From contig CAVYGS010000001.1 in the NCBI GenBank assembly GCA_963768185.1, positions 496,001 through 560,000 of the forward strand: a DNA stretch of 64,000 nucleotides, read 5' to 3'. How positions within the stretch are numbered: the stretch's first letter is position 1; each line of letters opens with the position of its first letter. The DNA is from Palsa-461 sp963768185 (GTDB lineage Bacteria; Actinomycetota; Acidimicrobiia; Acidimicrobiales; RAAP-2). Of the stretch, positions 51,446 through 60,810 are shown in pieces. The position numbers were made by a program, and so were the translations under genes. Under the pieces are notes generated by a model. The model ran no database searches, had not been told where the DNA came from, and saw nothing but the letters and a program-made list of their open reading frames with translations.

Positions 51446-52832
51446 CAGCGCACCGCCTTGTCCAGCGCGGCCACCAGGCCGTCGATCTCCTCTTTGCTCC
51501 GGCGCTCGGTGACGGCGACCAGCAGGCCCTGCGCGCCGCGCCTCCTCGAGCGAGCCGTCGCCCTCCTCGCCCACCAGCGTCGTCCAGCGCGATGCCCGCC
51601 AGGTAGCCCTCCTCGGCCAGGCGCTCGATCACCAGCTCGGCCGGGATCGGCAGTCGCACCGCGAACTCCCGCACGAACGGGGTGCCGCCGGTCAGCGGCT
51701 CGACGCCGTCGAGTGCGACCAGGGCGTCGCGGCAGTAGCGGGCTCCCCGGCGCAGCGCAGCGCCACCTCGGCCAGGCCCGAGGTGCCGAGCCAGCCGAGC
51801 TGGATGGCGGCGGTCACGCGCCATCAGGGTCTCGTTGGTGCAGACGTTGGACGTCGCCTTCTCGCGCCGGATGTCCTGCTCGCGCGCCCGCAGCGTCGTC
51901 ACGTAGGCCCGCCGGCCGTCGGGGTCCAGCGTCTCGCCGACCAGCCGGCCCGGGCAGACGGCGCACGTGCTCGGCCGCGCAGGCGAACAGGCCGAGGTAG
52001 GGGCCGCCGAAGGCGAGCGCGGTCCCGAAGGCCTGGCCCTCCCCCACCACGACGTCGGCTCCCCAGTCGCCCGGGCGTGCGCAGGATGGCCGCGGCGACC
52101 GGGTCGGCGACGACCACCAGCAGCGCGCCGCGCTGGTCGGCGAGGCGCCGGGCCGCCGCCAGGTCCTCCAGGCACCCGAGGTAGTTGGGGTAGCCGACCA
52201 CGATCACCCCGGGCGCTCGCCGTCGGCCCCGCAGCCGCCGACCAGTCGGTCACCCCGTCGGTCGAGCGGCGCGTCGATCAGCCGGTGGCCGGTGCCGGCG
52301 GCGAAGGTCGCGAGCACGGCCCGCCAGTGCGGGTGGACGCCCGCCGAGACACCACACCGCGCCGTCCGCGTGGCCGCCGACGCCGAGGTTCACCGCCTCG
52401 ACCAGCGGCGCTGGCGCCGTCGTAGAGCGAGGCGTTGGCGATGGGCAGGCCGGCAAGAGCCGGCCACCATGGTCTGGAATTCGAAGATCGCCTGCAGGAC
52501 GCCCTGGGCCACCTCGGGCTGGTAGGGGGTGTAGGACGGTGACGAACTCCGAGCGACCGGCGAGGGCCCGCACGACCGCCGGCACCTCGTGGTCGTAGGC
52601 GCCGGCGCCGGCGAAGCAGATCAGCCCGGCGGCGCCGTTGGCGTCGCGCCAGCCGGTCGGCCCGCTGCGAGCACGTCGGGCTCGGGCACCCCCTCGGGCA
52701 GGCCGAGCCCGCCGGCGAGGCGCAGGGCCGCCGGCACCGACGGCGAAGAGCTCGTCCAGCGAGGAGAGGCCGAGGAACGCGAGCATCTCGGCGATGTCGT
52801 CGCTCGGTGTGCGGAAGGTAGTCGGGCACCAT
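51445..52832 (-). pseudogene. gcvPA: Glycine dehydrogenase subunit 1 GcvPA, many single-base frameshifts
   Basis: Pieces in all three minus-strand frames add up to a full GcvPA of about 460 residues: MVPDYLPHT at 52832, EMLAFLGLSSLDELFAV, AGAYDHEVPAVVRALAGRSEF, FEFQTMVA, PIANASLYDGAS, VIVVGYPNYLGCLEDLAAA, VGEGQAFGTALAFGGPYLGLF, REKATSNVCTNETLMA, GVEPLTGGTPFVREFAVRLP, and the end LDKAVR at the gcvPB start. Adding or removing single bases restores the frame, e.g. near 51817, 51951, 52073, 52351, 52408, 52457 and 52537; most I checked are one extra base. The protein sequence itself is conserved, so sequencing or assembly error is more likely than true decay. Confidence 0.85.
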
Positions 52833-53914
52833 CGAGCCGCCCGCTTCCAGAACGGGAGCTTGCGCAGCCGCGGGCCGGGAGTTCGCGGCCGCGCTGTTCG
52901 ATGACCACCGGGTCACCGACCGTCGTCCCGGCTCGGTGTCGAGCAGCGCCAGCGCGATGCCCGCGCTCGAGCATCGGCGAGAAGTTGCCGCTCGTCACCC
53001 GGCCGATGCTCGCCCCCTCGAGCGTGACACTCGAAGCGCCTCGCGCGGCGGCTGCCGGCCCTCGGTGACGAGCCCCGTGAGCGCACGGCGTACGCCCGGC
53101 GGCCCGCTCGGCCTCGAGCGCCGCCTCGCCCGACGAAGTGCTCCTTGTCCCAGCCGACCACCCAGGACAGTCCGGCCTGCAGCGGCGTGATCCCCTGGCC
53201 CAGCTCGTGGCCGTGCAGCGGCAGGCCCGCCTCGAGGCGCAACGTGTCGCGCGCGCCCAACCCGGCCGGCGTCGACCCCCGCGCGAGCACCGCCCGCCAG
53301 CAGCTCGGTGGCTCCGTCGAGCGGGACCGCGCACTCGACGCCGTCCTCGCCCGTGTAGCCGGTCCCGGCCACGGCACGTCTGCGCCGCGCCAGTCGAACC
53401 GCGCCCACCCTGAAGCGCCCGACCGCCGCCGCCTCTGGCGACAGCGTCGCGAGCGACCGTCCGGGCCTCGGGCCCCTGGACCGCGATGACGGCCCGACGT
53501 CGGTCACGTCGATGCCGGCCAGCATCGGCGCCGCACCCGCTCGGTGTTCGACGCGTTGGGCATGACGTCGAAGCGCTCGGTCTCGAGCCACCAGACGATC
53601 ATGTCGTCGAGCACGGAGCCGTCGTCGTCCAAGCAGGTGGGTGTACTGGGCGCGCCCGGGCGCGATCTTGCCAGGTCGTTGGTGAGGGTTCGCTGGAGCG
53701 CGTCGAAGGCGCCCGGGCCCTCGACGCGCACCGTGCCGAGATGGCTCACGTCGAAGACGACGGCGCCGGAGCGGCAGGCCAGGTGCTCGGCGATGGTGCC
53801 CGACGGGTACGACAGCGGCATCTCCCAGCCACCGAACTCGACCAGCTTGGCCCCGAGCGCCCGGTGCTCGTCGTGGAGCGCCGAGTGTCGGAGGGTCGGC
53901 GCGTCCGGGCTCAC
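52833..53914 (-). pseudogene. gcvT: Aminomethyltransferase GcvT, several single-base frameshifts
   Basis: The first 85-90 codons from GTG 53914 are intact: LHDEHRALGAKLVEFGGWEM, AEHLACRSGAVVFDVSHLGT, LQRTLTNDLA. From about 53680 the frame changes repeatedly: IAPGRAQYTHLL in one frame, VLDDMIVWWLETERFDV in the next, then GYTGEDGVECAVPLDGATEL, GWDKEHFVGRGG, VTSGNFSPMLERG and KLPFWKRAA near 52850. All are GcvT signature segments in the right order. One missing base near 53676 and one extra near 53635 are typical. The exact stop cannot be placed; it must lie near the gcvPA start. gcvH is not between these genes. Confidence 0.8.
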
Positions 53915-53933
53915 CGGGCGCAGCCTATGGGCC

Positions 53934-54287
53934 TCAGGCGGCCCGGAGGCCCTGGGGGTCCAGGCCGTTGCGGGCCAAGAGGGAGAGGAAGTCGCGTTGG
54001 TAGACGACGACCAAGGAAACGTCGGGGTAGAGCTGACGCAGGCGGCGGATCTTGGCGTTCTTCCGGGTGACCAGGCGCTGGTCGGCCGTCGTCAGCTCGA
54101 CGAAGCAGCCCTGGGCCGGGAGCCAGAAGTCGGGGCGGAATCCCGCAGTCGGGAACCCCTCGGCGCTCCAGGCGAGCGTGAACTCGACCGGCTCGTACTC
54201 CCACTCGATCTCGTGCACATCGAGCAGGGCTGCGAACAGCCGCTCGGAGGGATGGGCGAAGCGGACCCGGGCGGCGCGGAGGCGCAC
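53934..54287 (-). CDS. PD-(D/E)XK-nuclease-like small protein
   Basis: 117 residues from GTG 54287. HPSERLFAALLDVHEIEWEYEPVEF is followed by TAGFRPDFWLPAQGCFVELTTADQRLVTRKNAKIRRLRQLYPDVSLVVVY. The P-D-F ... C-F-V-E-L-T pattern fits the PD-(D/E)XK core (Asp, Glu; the usual Lys two residues after Glu is Thr, and Lys/Arg follows later), as in DUF559-type and Vsr-like proteins. It sits between gcvT and the MerR gene on the same strand, 19 bases before gcvT, and may be co-transcribed. Nuclease activity is not established. Confidence 0.65.
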   Translation of the reverse strand: MRLRAARVRFAHPSERLFAALLDVHEIEWEYEPVEFTLAWSAEGFPTAGFRPDFWLPAQGCFVELTTADQRLVTRKNAKIRRLRQLYPDVSLVVVYQRDFLSLLARNGLDPQGLRAA

Positions 54288-54321
54288 GGGTGCCGGGAGG
54301 GTGGCGGCGGAGTCGCCCCGC

Positions 54322-54894
54322 TCACTCCCCGGCCGCTTTGGCGGACTGCGCCCGCCCCACGGCCTGGCCCTCGCGGGATCGTCCGATCGCCACGATGTCG
54401 GCGGCCAGCTCGTTCACCACCCCCGACAACGGGACGACGTTGAACACCCCCTGGCCCCCGGCCAACAGGTCGACCAGCTCACCGTCGGAGTGCGCGAGCA
54501 CCGTGGTCGTGTCGGAGAGGACGAGGTTGGCCGCCACGAGGTCGGCCCCCAGGTCCTCGCGCAGGCACCCGACGGCACGTCGGGCCGCCTGCAGCGACAC
54601 GCCCGCATCGAGGAGGCGCTTGATCACCTTCAGCTCGAGCAGGTCCCGATAGGAGTAGCGGCGTTTGGTACCGCTCCCCTGGGCCTCGGCCAGCGACGGC
54701 CGGAGCAGCCCGGTCCTCGCCCAGTAGTCGAGCTGCCGGTAGGAGATGCCCACCAGCTGACAGACCTGCGGTCCCCGGAAGCCGTCGTCCAGCCCGCTGG
54801 ACCTGGCCCCTTGGACGCTGCCGACACGGGTGCCCCGAGCGTCGCGACCCTTCGATGGGGTCACCGCGCGCGGCACTGCGCTGTCCTGCGCCAC
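54322..54894 (-). CDS. MerR-family regulator, Rv1830-like
   Basis: 190 residues. After a 40-residue basic lead comes the MerR helix-turn-helix and wing: FRGPQVCQLVGISYRQLDYWARTGLLRPSLAEAQGSGTKRRYSYRDLLELKVIKRLLDAGVSLQAARRAV. The C-terminal half (LREDLGADLVAANLVLSDTT...ELVDLLAGGQGVFNVVPLSGVVNEL) is the conserved actinobacterial domain found in Rv1830-type proteins. In mycobacteria this gene follows the DUF151 nuclease gene and precedes gcvB; here the gcv side is kept, but about 7 kb separates it from DUF151. It is probably a transcriptional repressor or activator of neighbouring genes (inference). Confidence 0.88.
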   Translation of the reverse strand: MAQDSAVPRAVTPSKGRDARGTRVGSVQGARSSGLDDGFRGPQVCQLVGISYRQLDYWARTGLLRPSLAEAQGSGTKRRYSYRDLLELKVIKRLLDAGVSLQAARRAVGCLREDLGADLVAANLVLSDTTTVLAHSDGELVDLLAGGQGVFNVVPLSGVVNELAADIVAIGRSREGQAVGRAQSAKAAGE

Positions 54895-55061
54895 GATCTC
54901 CTCCTCCGCCGTACTTCCTCCAGTCCAAAAGACTACCCCAGGAGCATCACACGAGGGTAATTACAACGTTGTCTTTTTCGAGGTCGCAGGCGAATTCCCC
55001 GGATCTTGCCGAGACCCGTCCTCGCCCACCCACCTCGGGTCGGCCCGTGCTGTCGATCGGG

Positions 55062-55904
55062 CTAGTCGCTGCCCTGGTCGATGAGCAGGTCGGGCCGGCC
55101 GCGCAGCGGCGAGGACGCCCTCGCGTAGTACCGGGGGGTGATGCGCCCGGCCAGCCGGGCCGCCCGCCCGGCCTCCACACCGAGGCGGATGGCCGTGGCC
55201 ATCATGGCCGGGTCCTCGGCCCGGTTCACCCCGGTGGCGGCCATCACCGCGTCGCAACCGAGCTCCATGGCCAGCGCGGCGTCCGACGCGGTCCCCACCC
55301 CGGCGTCGAGGACGACCGGCACGCCCACGGCCTCCCGCAGGAGGCTCAGCGCGTGGGGATTGCGCAGTCCGAGGCCGCTGCCGATGGGAGAGCCGAGCGG
55401 CATCACCGCGGCACAGCCGAGCTGCTCGAGGCGGCGGGCGAGCACCGGGTCGTCGGTCGTGTACGGCAGCACCACGAAGCCGTCGTCGACGAGCTGCTCG
55501 GCCGCTGCCAGCAGCTCGACCGCGTCGGGCAGCAGGGTACGGTCGTCGCCGATGACCTCGAGCTTGATCCAGTCGGTCTCGAAGGCCTCCCGGGCGAGCT
55601 TGGCGGTGAGCACGGCCTCGGGCGCGGTGAAGCAGCCGGCCGTGTTGGGCAGGATCGACACGCCGCGGCCGCGCAGCACGTCGAGCAAGGACCCGCCGGC
55701 ATGGGGATCGATGCGGCGGACGGCGACGGTGGCGAGCTCGCTGCGCGAGGCGACGAGCGCGGCGTCGAGTGCCTCGAGGCTCGACATGCCGCCGGTCCCG
55801 AGCCACAGTCGGCTCGAGAAGGTCCGACCGGCCACGACGAAGGGGTCGTCGGTCACTGCCCGAGGAGTGCTCCCCACCGAGGTCCACCCTACCGGCACCC
55901 CCAT
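55062..55904 (-). CDS. thiG: Thiazole synthase ThiG
   Basis: About 280 residues from ATG 55904; GTGs at 55877 and 55856 are possible later starts, and the latter would give the usual family length. FSSRLWLGTGGMSSLEALDAAL, ILPNTAGCFTAPEAVLTAKLAREAFETDWIKLEVIGDDRTLLPD (Schiff-base Lys in IKLEV), VMPLGSPIGSGLGLRNP and VVLDAGVGTASDAALAMELGCDAVM are ThiG signatures. It forms the thiazole ring of thiamin from deoxyxylulose phosphate, dehydroglycine and ThiS thiocarboxylate. thiS and thiO are not adjacent. It is divergent from thiD, whose GTG is 33 bases away, so both share a short promoter region. Confidence 0.93.
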   Translation of the reverse strand: MGVPVGWTSVGSTPRAVTDDPFVVAGRTFSSRLWLGTGGMSSLEALDAALVASRSELATVAVRRIDPHAGGSLLDVLRGRGVSILPNTAGCFTAPEAVLTAKLAREAFETDWIKLEVIGDDRTLLPDAVELLAAAEQLVDDGFVVLPYTTDDPVLARRLEQLGCAAVMPLGSPIGSGLGLRNPHALSLLREAVGVPVVLDAGVGTASDAALAMELGCDAVMAATGVNRAEDPAMMATAIRLGVEAGRAARLAGRITPRYYARASSPLRGRPDLLIDQGSD

Positions 55905-55937
55905 CGGCGCCTTTCTCGGCGAGCCGGGCCCGGCGCG

Positions 55938-56793
55938 GTGAGCACACCGGTCGTCGCGCTCAGCATCGCCGGCTCGGACTCCGGAGGCGGAGCTGGCGTC
56001 CAAGCCGACCTCAAGACGTTCGCGGCGCACGGCGTCTTCGGCACCAGCGCGCTGAGCGCGGTGACCGCGCAGAACACGGCGGCCGTCACCGGCGTGGTCG
56101 CGCTGGCGCCCGAGTTCGTGGTCGCGCAGGTCGAGGCGGTCTTGGAGGACCTCGCGCCCCGGGCGGTGAAGACCGGCATGCTGGCCACCGGCCCGACGGT
56201 GGCCGCGATCGGCGGCGCTGGCCGCACGCGGCGCCCTGGCCAACCTGGTCGTCGACCCCGTCCTGGTGTCCTCGACCGGTCATCGCCTCATGGACGAGGA
56301 GGGCATCGACGCGTACCGCAGGCTGCTGCTGCCCTGGGCCAGCGTGGCCACGCCCAACCTCCGGGAGGCCGCCCTCTTGACCGGGCGGGCCTTGGAGGAC
56401 CTCGCCACGACCGACGCCATGGCCGAGGCGGCCGAGGAGCTGCGCGCGCTGGGCACCGGCACGGTGGTGGTGAAGGGCGGCCATCTCCATCTGGCCGGAG
56501 GCGACGCCGATGCCCCCTCCCCCGACGTCGTGGTCTCGGGAGACGGCGTGGTCGTGCTCGACGGCGAGCGCGTCCCGACCGGCAACGACCACGGGACCGG
56601 CTGCTCGCTCTCGGCGGCGATCGCGGCCAACCTCGCGCTGGGCGTCCCGACTCTCGACGCGATCGGCGCCGCCAAGGCCTACGTGGCCCGGGCGCTGGCC
56701 GGCGCCGCCACCTGGCGCCTCGGGCGCGGGCACGGCCCGATCGACCACTTCGGGTGGGGCGAGCGAGCGGGAGCCCCCCAGCCCAGGCCGTAG
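55938..56793 (+). CDS. thiD: Hydroxymethylpyrimidine (phosphate) kinase ThiD (frameshifted)
   Basis: About 285 residues from GTG 55938. VVALSIAGSDSGGGAGVQADLKTFAAHGVFGTSALSAVTAQNT is the ThiD N-terminus with the HMP-binding region; AVKTGMLATGPTVAAI follows. At about 56211-56218 (GGCGGCGCTG) one surplus base shifts the frame. Beyond it LAARGALANLVVDPVLVSSTGHRLMDEEG, VVVKGGHLHL and GNDHGTGCSLSAAIAANLALG (anion hole and catalytic Asp/Cys loop) continue to the stop at 56793. It phosphorylates HMP and HMP-phosphate for thiamin synthesis. The protein is complete once the frame is corrected. Confidence 0.9.
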
Positions 56794-56805
56794 GCTTGGG
56801 TGGTC

Positions 56806-57393
56806 ATGGAGGGGACGCCTCAGCCTCCGCCCAAGCCGAACTTCACGATGAAGCCGGCCCTCATCGTCGGCGCCCTGGCCGTCGTCATCCTGGTCGTCTT
56901 CTCCCTCGGATCGGCGCTCACCCACACCGCGAACGGCCAGCCCAAGGTCCCCAAGGGCGCGAGCAAGGTGAAGGGGTCCTCGCTGCTGGCGGTAAGCGCA
57001 AAGTCCGGCCTCTCCCCTATCGAGACCGACGGGGAACCGCCGACCAACGTGATCGACGCCATCACCTTGCCCAAGGGCGCGGTCCGCGGCCAGACGTCTA
57101 ACCCGGGAGAGGGCTCCACCTACGACCAGCAGGTCGAGTTCACGATCGACGCCTCCCAAGAGGCGGTCCTCGTCTTCTACAAGGACGAGCTGCACGACCT
57201 CGGCTGGAGCACGGTGACCCAGGGCCCGGCCACCCACCAACCGGGCCAGCAGATCGTGGGCCAGATCGCCGGCGACGACGGCTTCTACTGGCAGTTGGGG
57301 GTGATCGTCGCGCCCACGACCTTCGACGCCGCAGGGACGACCGACATCACCAACTTCTCGCTCACGGTGCTCCAGGTCCAGGACCAGGACTGA
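56806..57393 (+). CDS. Single-pass exported or membrane protein of unknown function
   Basis: 195 residues from ATG 56806 (GTG 56800 is two codons earlier). A Pro-rich cytoplasmic lead (MEGTPQPPPKPNF) and one membrane helix (about 15-37, ALIVGALAVVILVVFSLGSAL) precede an external domain of about 150 residues with FTIDASQEAVLVFYKDELHDLGWSTVTQGPA, a pattern seen in actinobacterial surface proteins where a domain binds or measures something at the wall. TAGGCT lies 9 bases before the ATG without a ribosome binding site, fitting leaderless expression. Confidence 0.7.
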   Translation: MEGTPQPPPKPNFTMKPALIVGALAVVILVVFSLGSALTHTANGQPKVPKGASKVKGSSLLAVSAKSGLSPIETDGEPPTNVIDAITLPKGAVRGQTSNPGEGSTYDQQVEFTIDASQEAVLVFYKDELHDLGWSTVTQGPATHQPGQQIVGQIAGDDGFYWQLGVIVAPTTFDAAGTTDITNFSLTVLQVQDQD

Positions 57394-57402
57394 GCGCGAC
57401 GC

Positions 57403-58747
57403 TCAGGCCAGGGCGGGTTCGGGCAGGTCCAAGGACGCCTCGAGCGCGGCGTCGCGATCGGCGCCCTTGAACATGAACGACCAGACGAAGAAGTTGATCG
57501 GGTACACGAGATAGCCGATGCGGGTCGCCGGCGCGACCAGGATAGCGACCAGCATCACCCAGCCGGCGAGCGCGGTCACCTCGGCGGACGAGCGCGGCGG
57601 GCGCCGGATCAGGCGCCTGGCGAGGAAGCTGCCACCGATCCCGAGCGCGGCGATCGGGAGCACGTGACGCATGACCGGGAACGCGTTCACCAGCAGGTGC
57701 CCCGGTAGCGGGCTGGCGGCCGGCGAGGCGACACCGGAGAGGCCGAGCGGGAACAGGATCACATTCACGATGAACACGTGCGGGTTGGTGATCAGAAACG
57801 GCGTGACCACCGGTCCGGCGATCGCCACCATGCCGAGCACCATGCGGCCGGGGGCCCGCTTGCCCGAGGCGTCGCGCGCCGCGAAGAGCGCCAGCGCGGC
57901 GAGCGGCCAGGCCGTGAACTTCATCGACGAGACGATGCCGAGCACGATCCCCGACCAGCCGGGTCGTCGTCGTTGCGCGAGCGCCATCGCCAGGAGCAAG
58001 AACGCGAGGATCGGCATGTCGTCGCCCCCGGTCGCGAGCAGGAGCGCGGCGGTGGGCAAGGCCGTCAGCACCTGCAGGGCGCGCACCTTGCGCTCGCTCG
58101 GGGCGCGGATGAGCGCGAGCGCGGCCAGGACCACGAGGAGGGTGACGCCGCTGAACGCCACCCGCGGCGTCGGTCAAGCGGGGCGGGGCGCCGTGCACGC
58201 TGCTCGGGAGCCCGAACACCGTCATGAGCGGCAGGTAGGGATAGAAGGCCTGATACGCGGGCCAGCCCTTGACGGGCTTGGTGACCCTCCCGTCCTTCAC
58301 GCTCGCCTGGTACGGCGAGATGCCGTGCACGGCGCGGTGCCCGGCCAGCTCGACGACGGCCACCTCGGGCTGCACGTGGGCCGCCGGGTCGCCCTCGGTC
58401 CGCCAGGCGACCTCGAGGGACAGCGGGATCAAGGTCGCGCCGAACAGGACGACCAGGAACAGCACGATCCGGGCCCCGGACCAGTGCCGGTGCGGGCGGG
58501 TTTCGCGGCGGGTGGGGTCGGCACCGTCGCGCCGCCGGCGGACGCGTGCCACGACGAGCGAGAGCAGCGCCGCCGCGAGGTAGGGGCCGATGGCGAGGTC
58601 GGCCCACTGGCGGTACAGGGCGTTGCCGCTGAGGGCGATCGTGAGCAGCGCGAAGAGCCCCGAGAGCGCGTAGAGGGCCGCGTCGCCCTCCTCGGGCTGC
58701 CAGGTGCCCAGGGCTGCGCCCACCCTGTTTGAGAAGTTCGTGACCAC
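57403..58747 (-). CDS. Polytopic membrane GT-C-like glycosyltransferase (frameshifted)
   Basis: About 447 residues from GTG 58747 (GGGGAGAGA upstream). Ten or so hydrophobic helices are visible. HRAVHGISPYQA near the first external loop and YPYLPLMTVFGLPS resemble the DUF2029/GT87 mannosyltransferase group, which uses polyprenyl-phosphate mannose. At about 58163-58172 (CGCGGC) one surplus base breaks the frame; the second part (VAFSGVTLLVVLAALALIRA ... DLPEPALA) completes the protein at 57403. The exact donor and acceptor are unknown; a role in cell-envelope glycan synthesis is likely. It is convergent with the gene at 56806. Confidence 0.72.
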
Positions 58748-58855
58748 TCTCTCCCCACCGACGGCGCCGCCCGTCAGGCGCGCGTTGCCGTCATCCCAGG
58801 GTACCAGCGGGTTCGCGCCGAGCCACTGGCAGCACCGGGGATCGAGCGGCCCCAC

Positions 58856-60748
58856 TCACCCGACCAGGACGGCCCCGTAGAAGGCGAGCTCGGCCTCGAA
58901 GCAGCGGACCAGGGTCTCGGCGCGGCGGAATCCGTGGGACTCGCCGGCGAAGTAGTGGACCTCGCAGCGCACGCCGCGAGCCTCCAGCGCGGCCGCCATG
59001 GCGCGGGTCTGCTCGGCCGGGACGACCGGGTCGTCCTCCCCCTGGAGGAGGAGGACGGCGCCGGTGATGTCGGCGACCCGGTGCACCGGTGAGCGCTCCT
59101 CGTAGATCGCGAGGGCCTCGGGGAGCGGTCCGACGAGGCGGTCCATGTAGCGGGCCTCGAAGTCGTGGGTGGCCGCGGCCAGCGCTGCGAGGTCGGTGAC
59201 CCCGTACCACGACACCGCCGCGGCGAACACCTCGGAGCGGACGAGCGCGCCGAGCGCGGTCAGACCGCCCGCGCTCGAACCCCGGATCGCCATGCGCCGG
59301 CCGTCCACCCGACCGCTCTCCGCCAGCCAACGCGCCACCGCGACGCAGTCGTCGACGTCCCGCACGCCCCAGCGGCCGTCGAGCTCCCGCCGGTAGGCCC
59401 GTCCGTACCCCGAGCTGCCTCCGTAGTTCACCGCGACCACCGCGAAGCCCCGCGTCGTGAACATCTGCACCATCGGGTCGAAGCCGGCGTGGGCGGCGGA
59501 GGTCGGGCCGCCGTGGGCCAGCACGATCAAGGGCGGCGCCTCGTCGGCCGGGCCGTGCCAGCCCGTGAGGTGCGGCGGATAGAAGAGGGCGTGCACCCGG
59601 CGGTCGCCGACCGGGACGAGCAGCGCCTCAGCGACCGAGACGTCGTCGGTGGCGAGCGGCGGCGTCATGCCGGCCATGCGCACGACGCCCTCCGGCGCTG
59701 CGAGGTTGGGAAGGACCCACACACCACCGGGATCGCTGGAGGTCGCCCCGAGCCAGGCCAACCCGGTGCCGTGCGCGCAGAGCGACGACAACTGGACGCA
59801 GGGCTGGGCGAGTTCGCGGGGGCCGAGCTCGTCGTCGACAACGCCGAGCCGGCCCACCCCTTGGATGGTCCAGATGCACCCGAGCGCGCCGTGGCCGAGC
59901 ACCACCACGGTGTGCTGACCGAGCGCCCACGCCGGAGCTTGGAAGTCGGCCTCGAGCGCACTGCGGCGCTCGGGCGGCCCGCCGGGTCCGATGACCCAGG
60001 GTTGCCACCACCCCTCGGCATCGGCGAGGCACACCAGCTCGCCGCCCTCCCGCCAGCGCGGCTGGTCGATCGAGCAGCCGGCCAGCCGGTCGGCCCCGAC
60101 TCGGCGGTCCCCGGTGAGCTCGCCGCCGGCCGCGAAGTCGGCCACCCACAACTCGGTCGCGTCCCAGGGCATGTCCGGGTGGTCCCAGGTGACCCACGCG
60201 AGGTGGGCGCCCCCCGGGGAGAGCGCGAGCGACCCGTAGAAGTCCCGGCCGCGGCACAGTGTCGCCTCGGTCCCGGGCTCGGCGCGTTCGAGACGCACGA
60301 CGGTGCGTTCGACCCCTCCGTCCAGATGGCGCTCTCGGATGGCGAGCACGCTGCCTTGGGGCCCCGCGACGAGGCCCCCGTGGTACCACCGTTCCCCTGC
60401 CGGCGGCTCACCGCCCAACGCGACTGCTCCGGCGTCGCCCACGACGTGCACCCGCTGGCTCGACTCCTCGACGTACGCGAAGGCGGCGCCGCCGTCGAGC
60501 AGGCACCACGCGCCGCCGCCGTACTCGTGCACGCGCGAGCGGATGCTCACGCCCTCCGGCGACACCACGACCGGGGCACCCCCGTCGCTGCGCACCAGCA
60601 CGACCCGCCCCCGCTCCTCGGGCCGGCCCTCGAGCCACCACAGCGAGGCGCCGTCGGAGGCGAGCGCGGAGCGCGACACCCGCTGGGCGGCCACTTCGGC
60701 GACGGCGAGCGGCGAGTCCCAGGCCCCGAACGGGCCGGTCGGGCTCAC
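58856..60748 (-). CDS. S9-family prolyl oligopeptidase-like serine peptidase
   Basis: 630 residues from GTG 60748. The N-terminal 370 residues are a beta-propeller (WLEGRPEERGRVVLVRSDGG, ALSPGGAHLAWVTWDHPDMPWDATELWVADF). The C-terminal hydrolase has APPLIVLAHGGPTSAAHAGFD, NYGGSSGYGRAYRREL, the nucleophile R-G-S-S-A-G-G, Asp in GEDDPVVP and His in GESHGF. This is the DPP4/acylaminoacyl-peptidase branch, with no signal peptide, so probably intracellular peptide turnover. It is divergent from the MDR gene. Confidence 0.92.
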   Translation of the reverse strand: MSPTGPFGAWDSPLAVAEVAAQRVSRSALASDGASLWWLEGRPEERGRVVLVRSDGGAPVVVSPEGVSIRSRVHEYGGGAWCLLDGGAAFAYVEESSQRVHVVGDAGAVALGGEPPAGERWYHGGLVAGPQGSVLAIRERHLDGGVERTVVRLERAEPGTEATLCRGRDFYGSLALSPGGAHLAWVTWDHPDMPWDATELWVADFAAGGELTGDRRVGADRLAGCSIDQPRWREGGELVCLADAEGWWQPWVIGPGGPPERRSALEADFQAPAWALGQHTVVVLGHGALGCIWTIQGVGRLGVVDDELGPRELAQPCVQLSSLCAHGTGLAWLGATSSDPGGVWVLPNLAAPEGVVRMAGMTPPLATDDVSVAEALLVPVGDRRVHALFYPPHLTGWHGPADEAPPLIVLAHGGPTSAAHAGFDPMVQMFTTRGFAVVAVNYGGSSGYGRAYRRELDGRWGVRDVDDCVAVARWLAESGRVDGRRMAIRGSSAGGLTALGALVRSEVFAAAVSWYGVTDLAALAAATHDFEARYMDRLVGPLPEALAIYEERSPVHRVADITGAVLLLQGEDDPVVPAEQTRAMAAALEARGVRCEVHYFAGESHGFRRAETLVRCFEAELAFYGAVLVG

Positions 60749-60810
60749 CGAAGTGCTCGGCGCCGCGTCGTCATCGAAGTCGAGGGTACCGCCGCTTCTA
60801 GAGTGACCCG

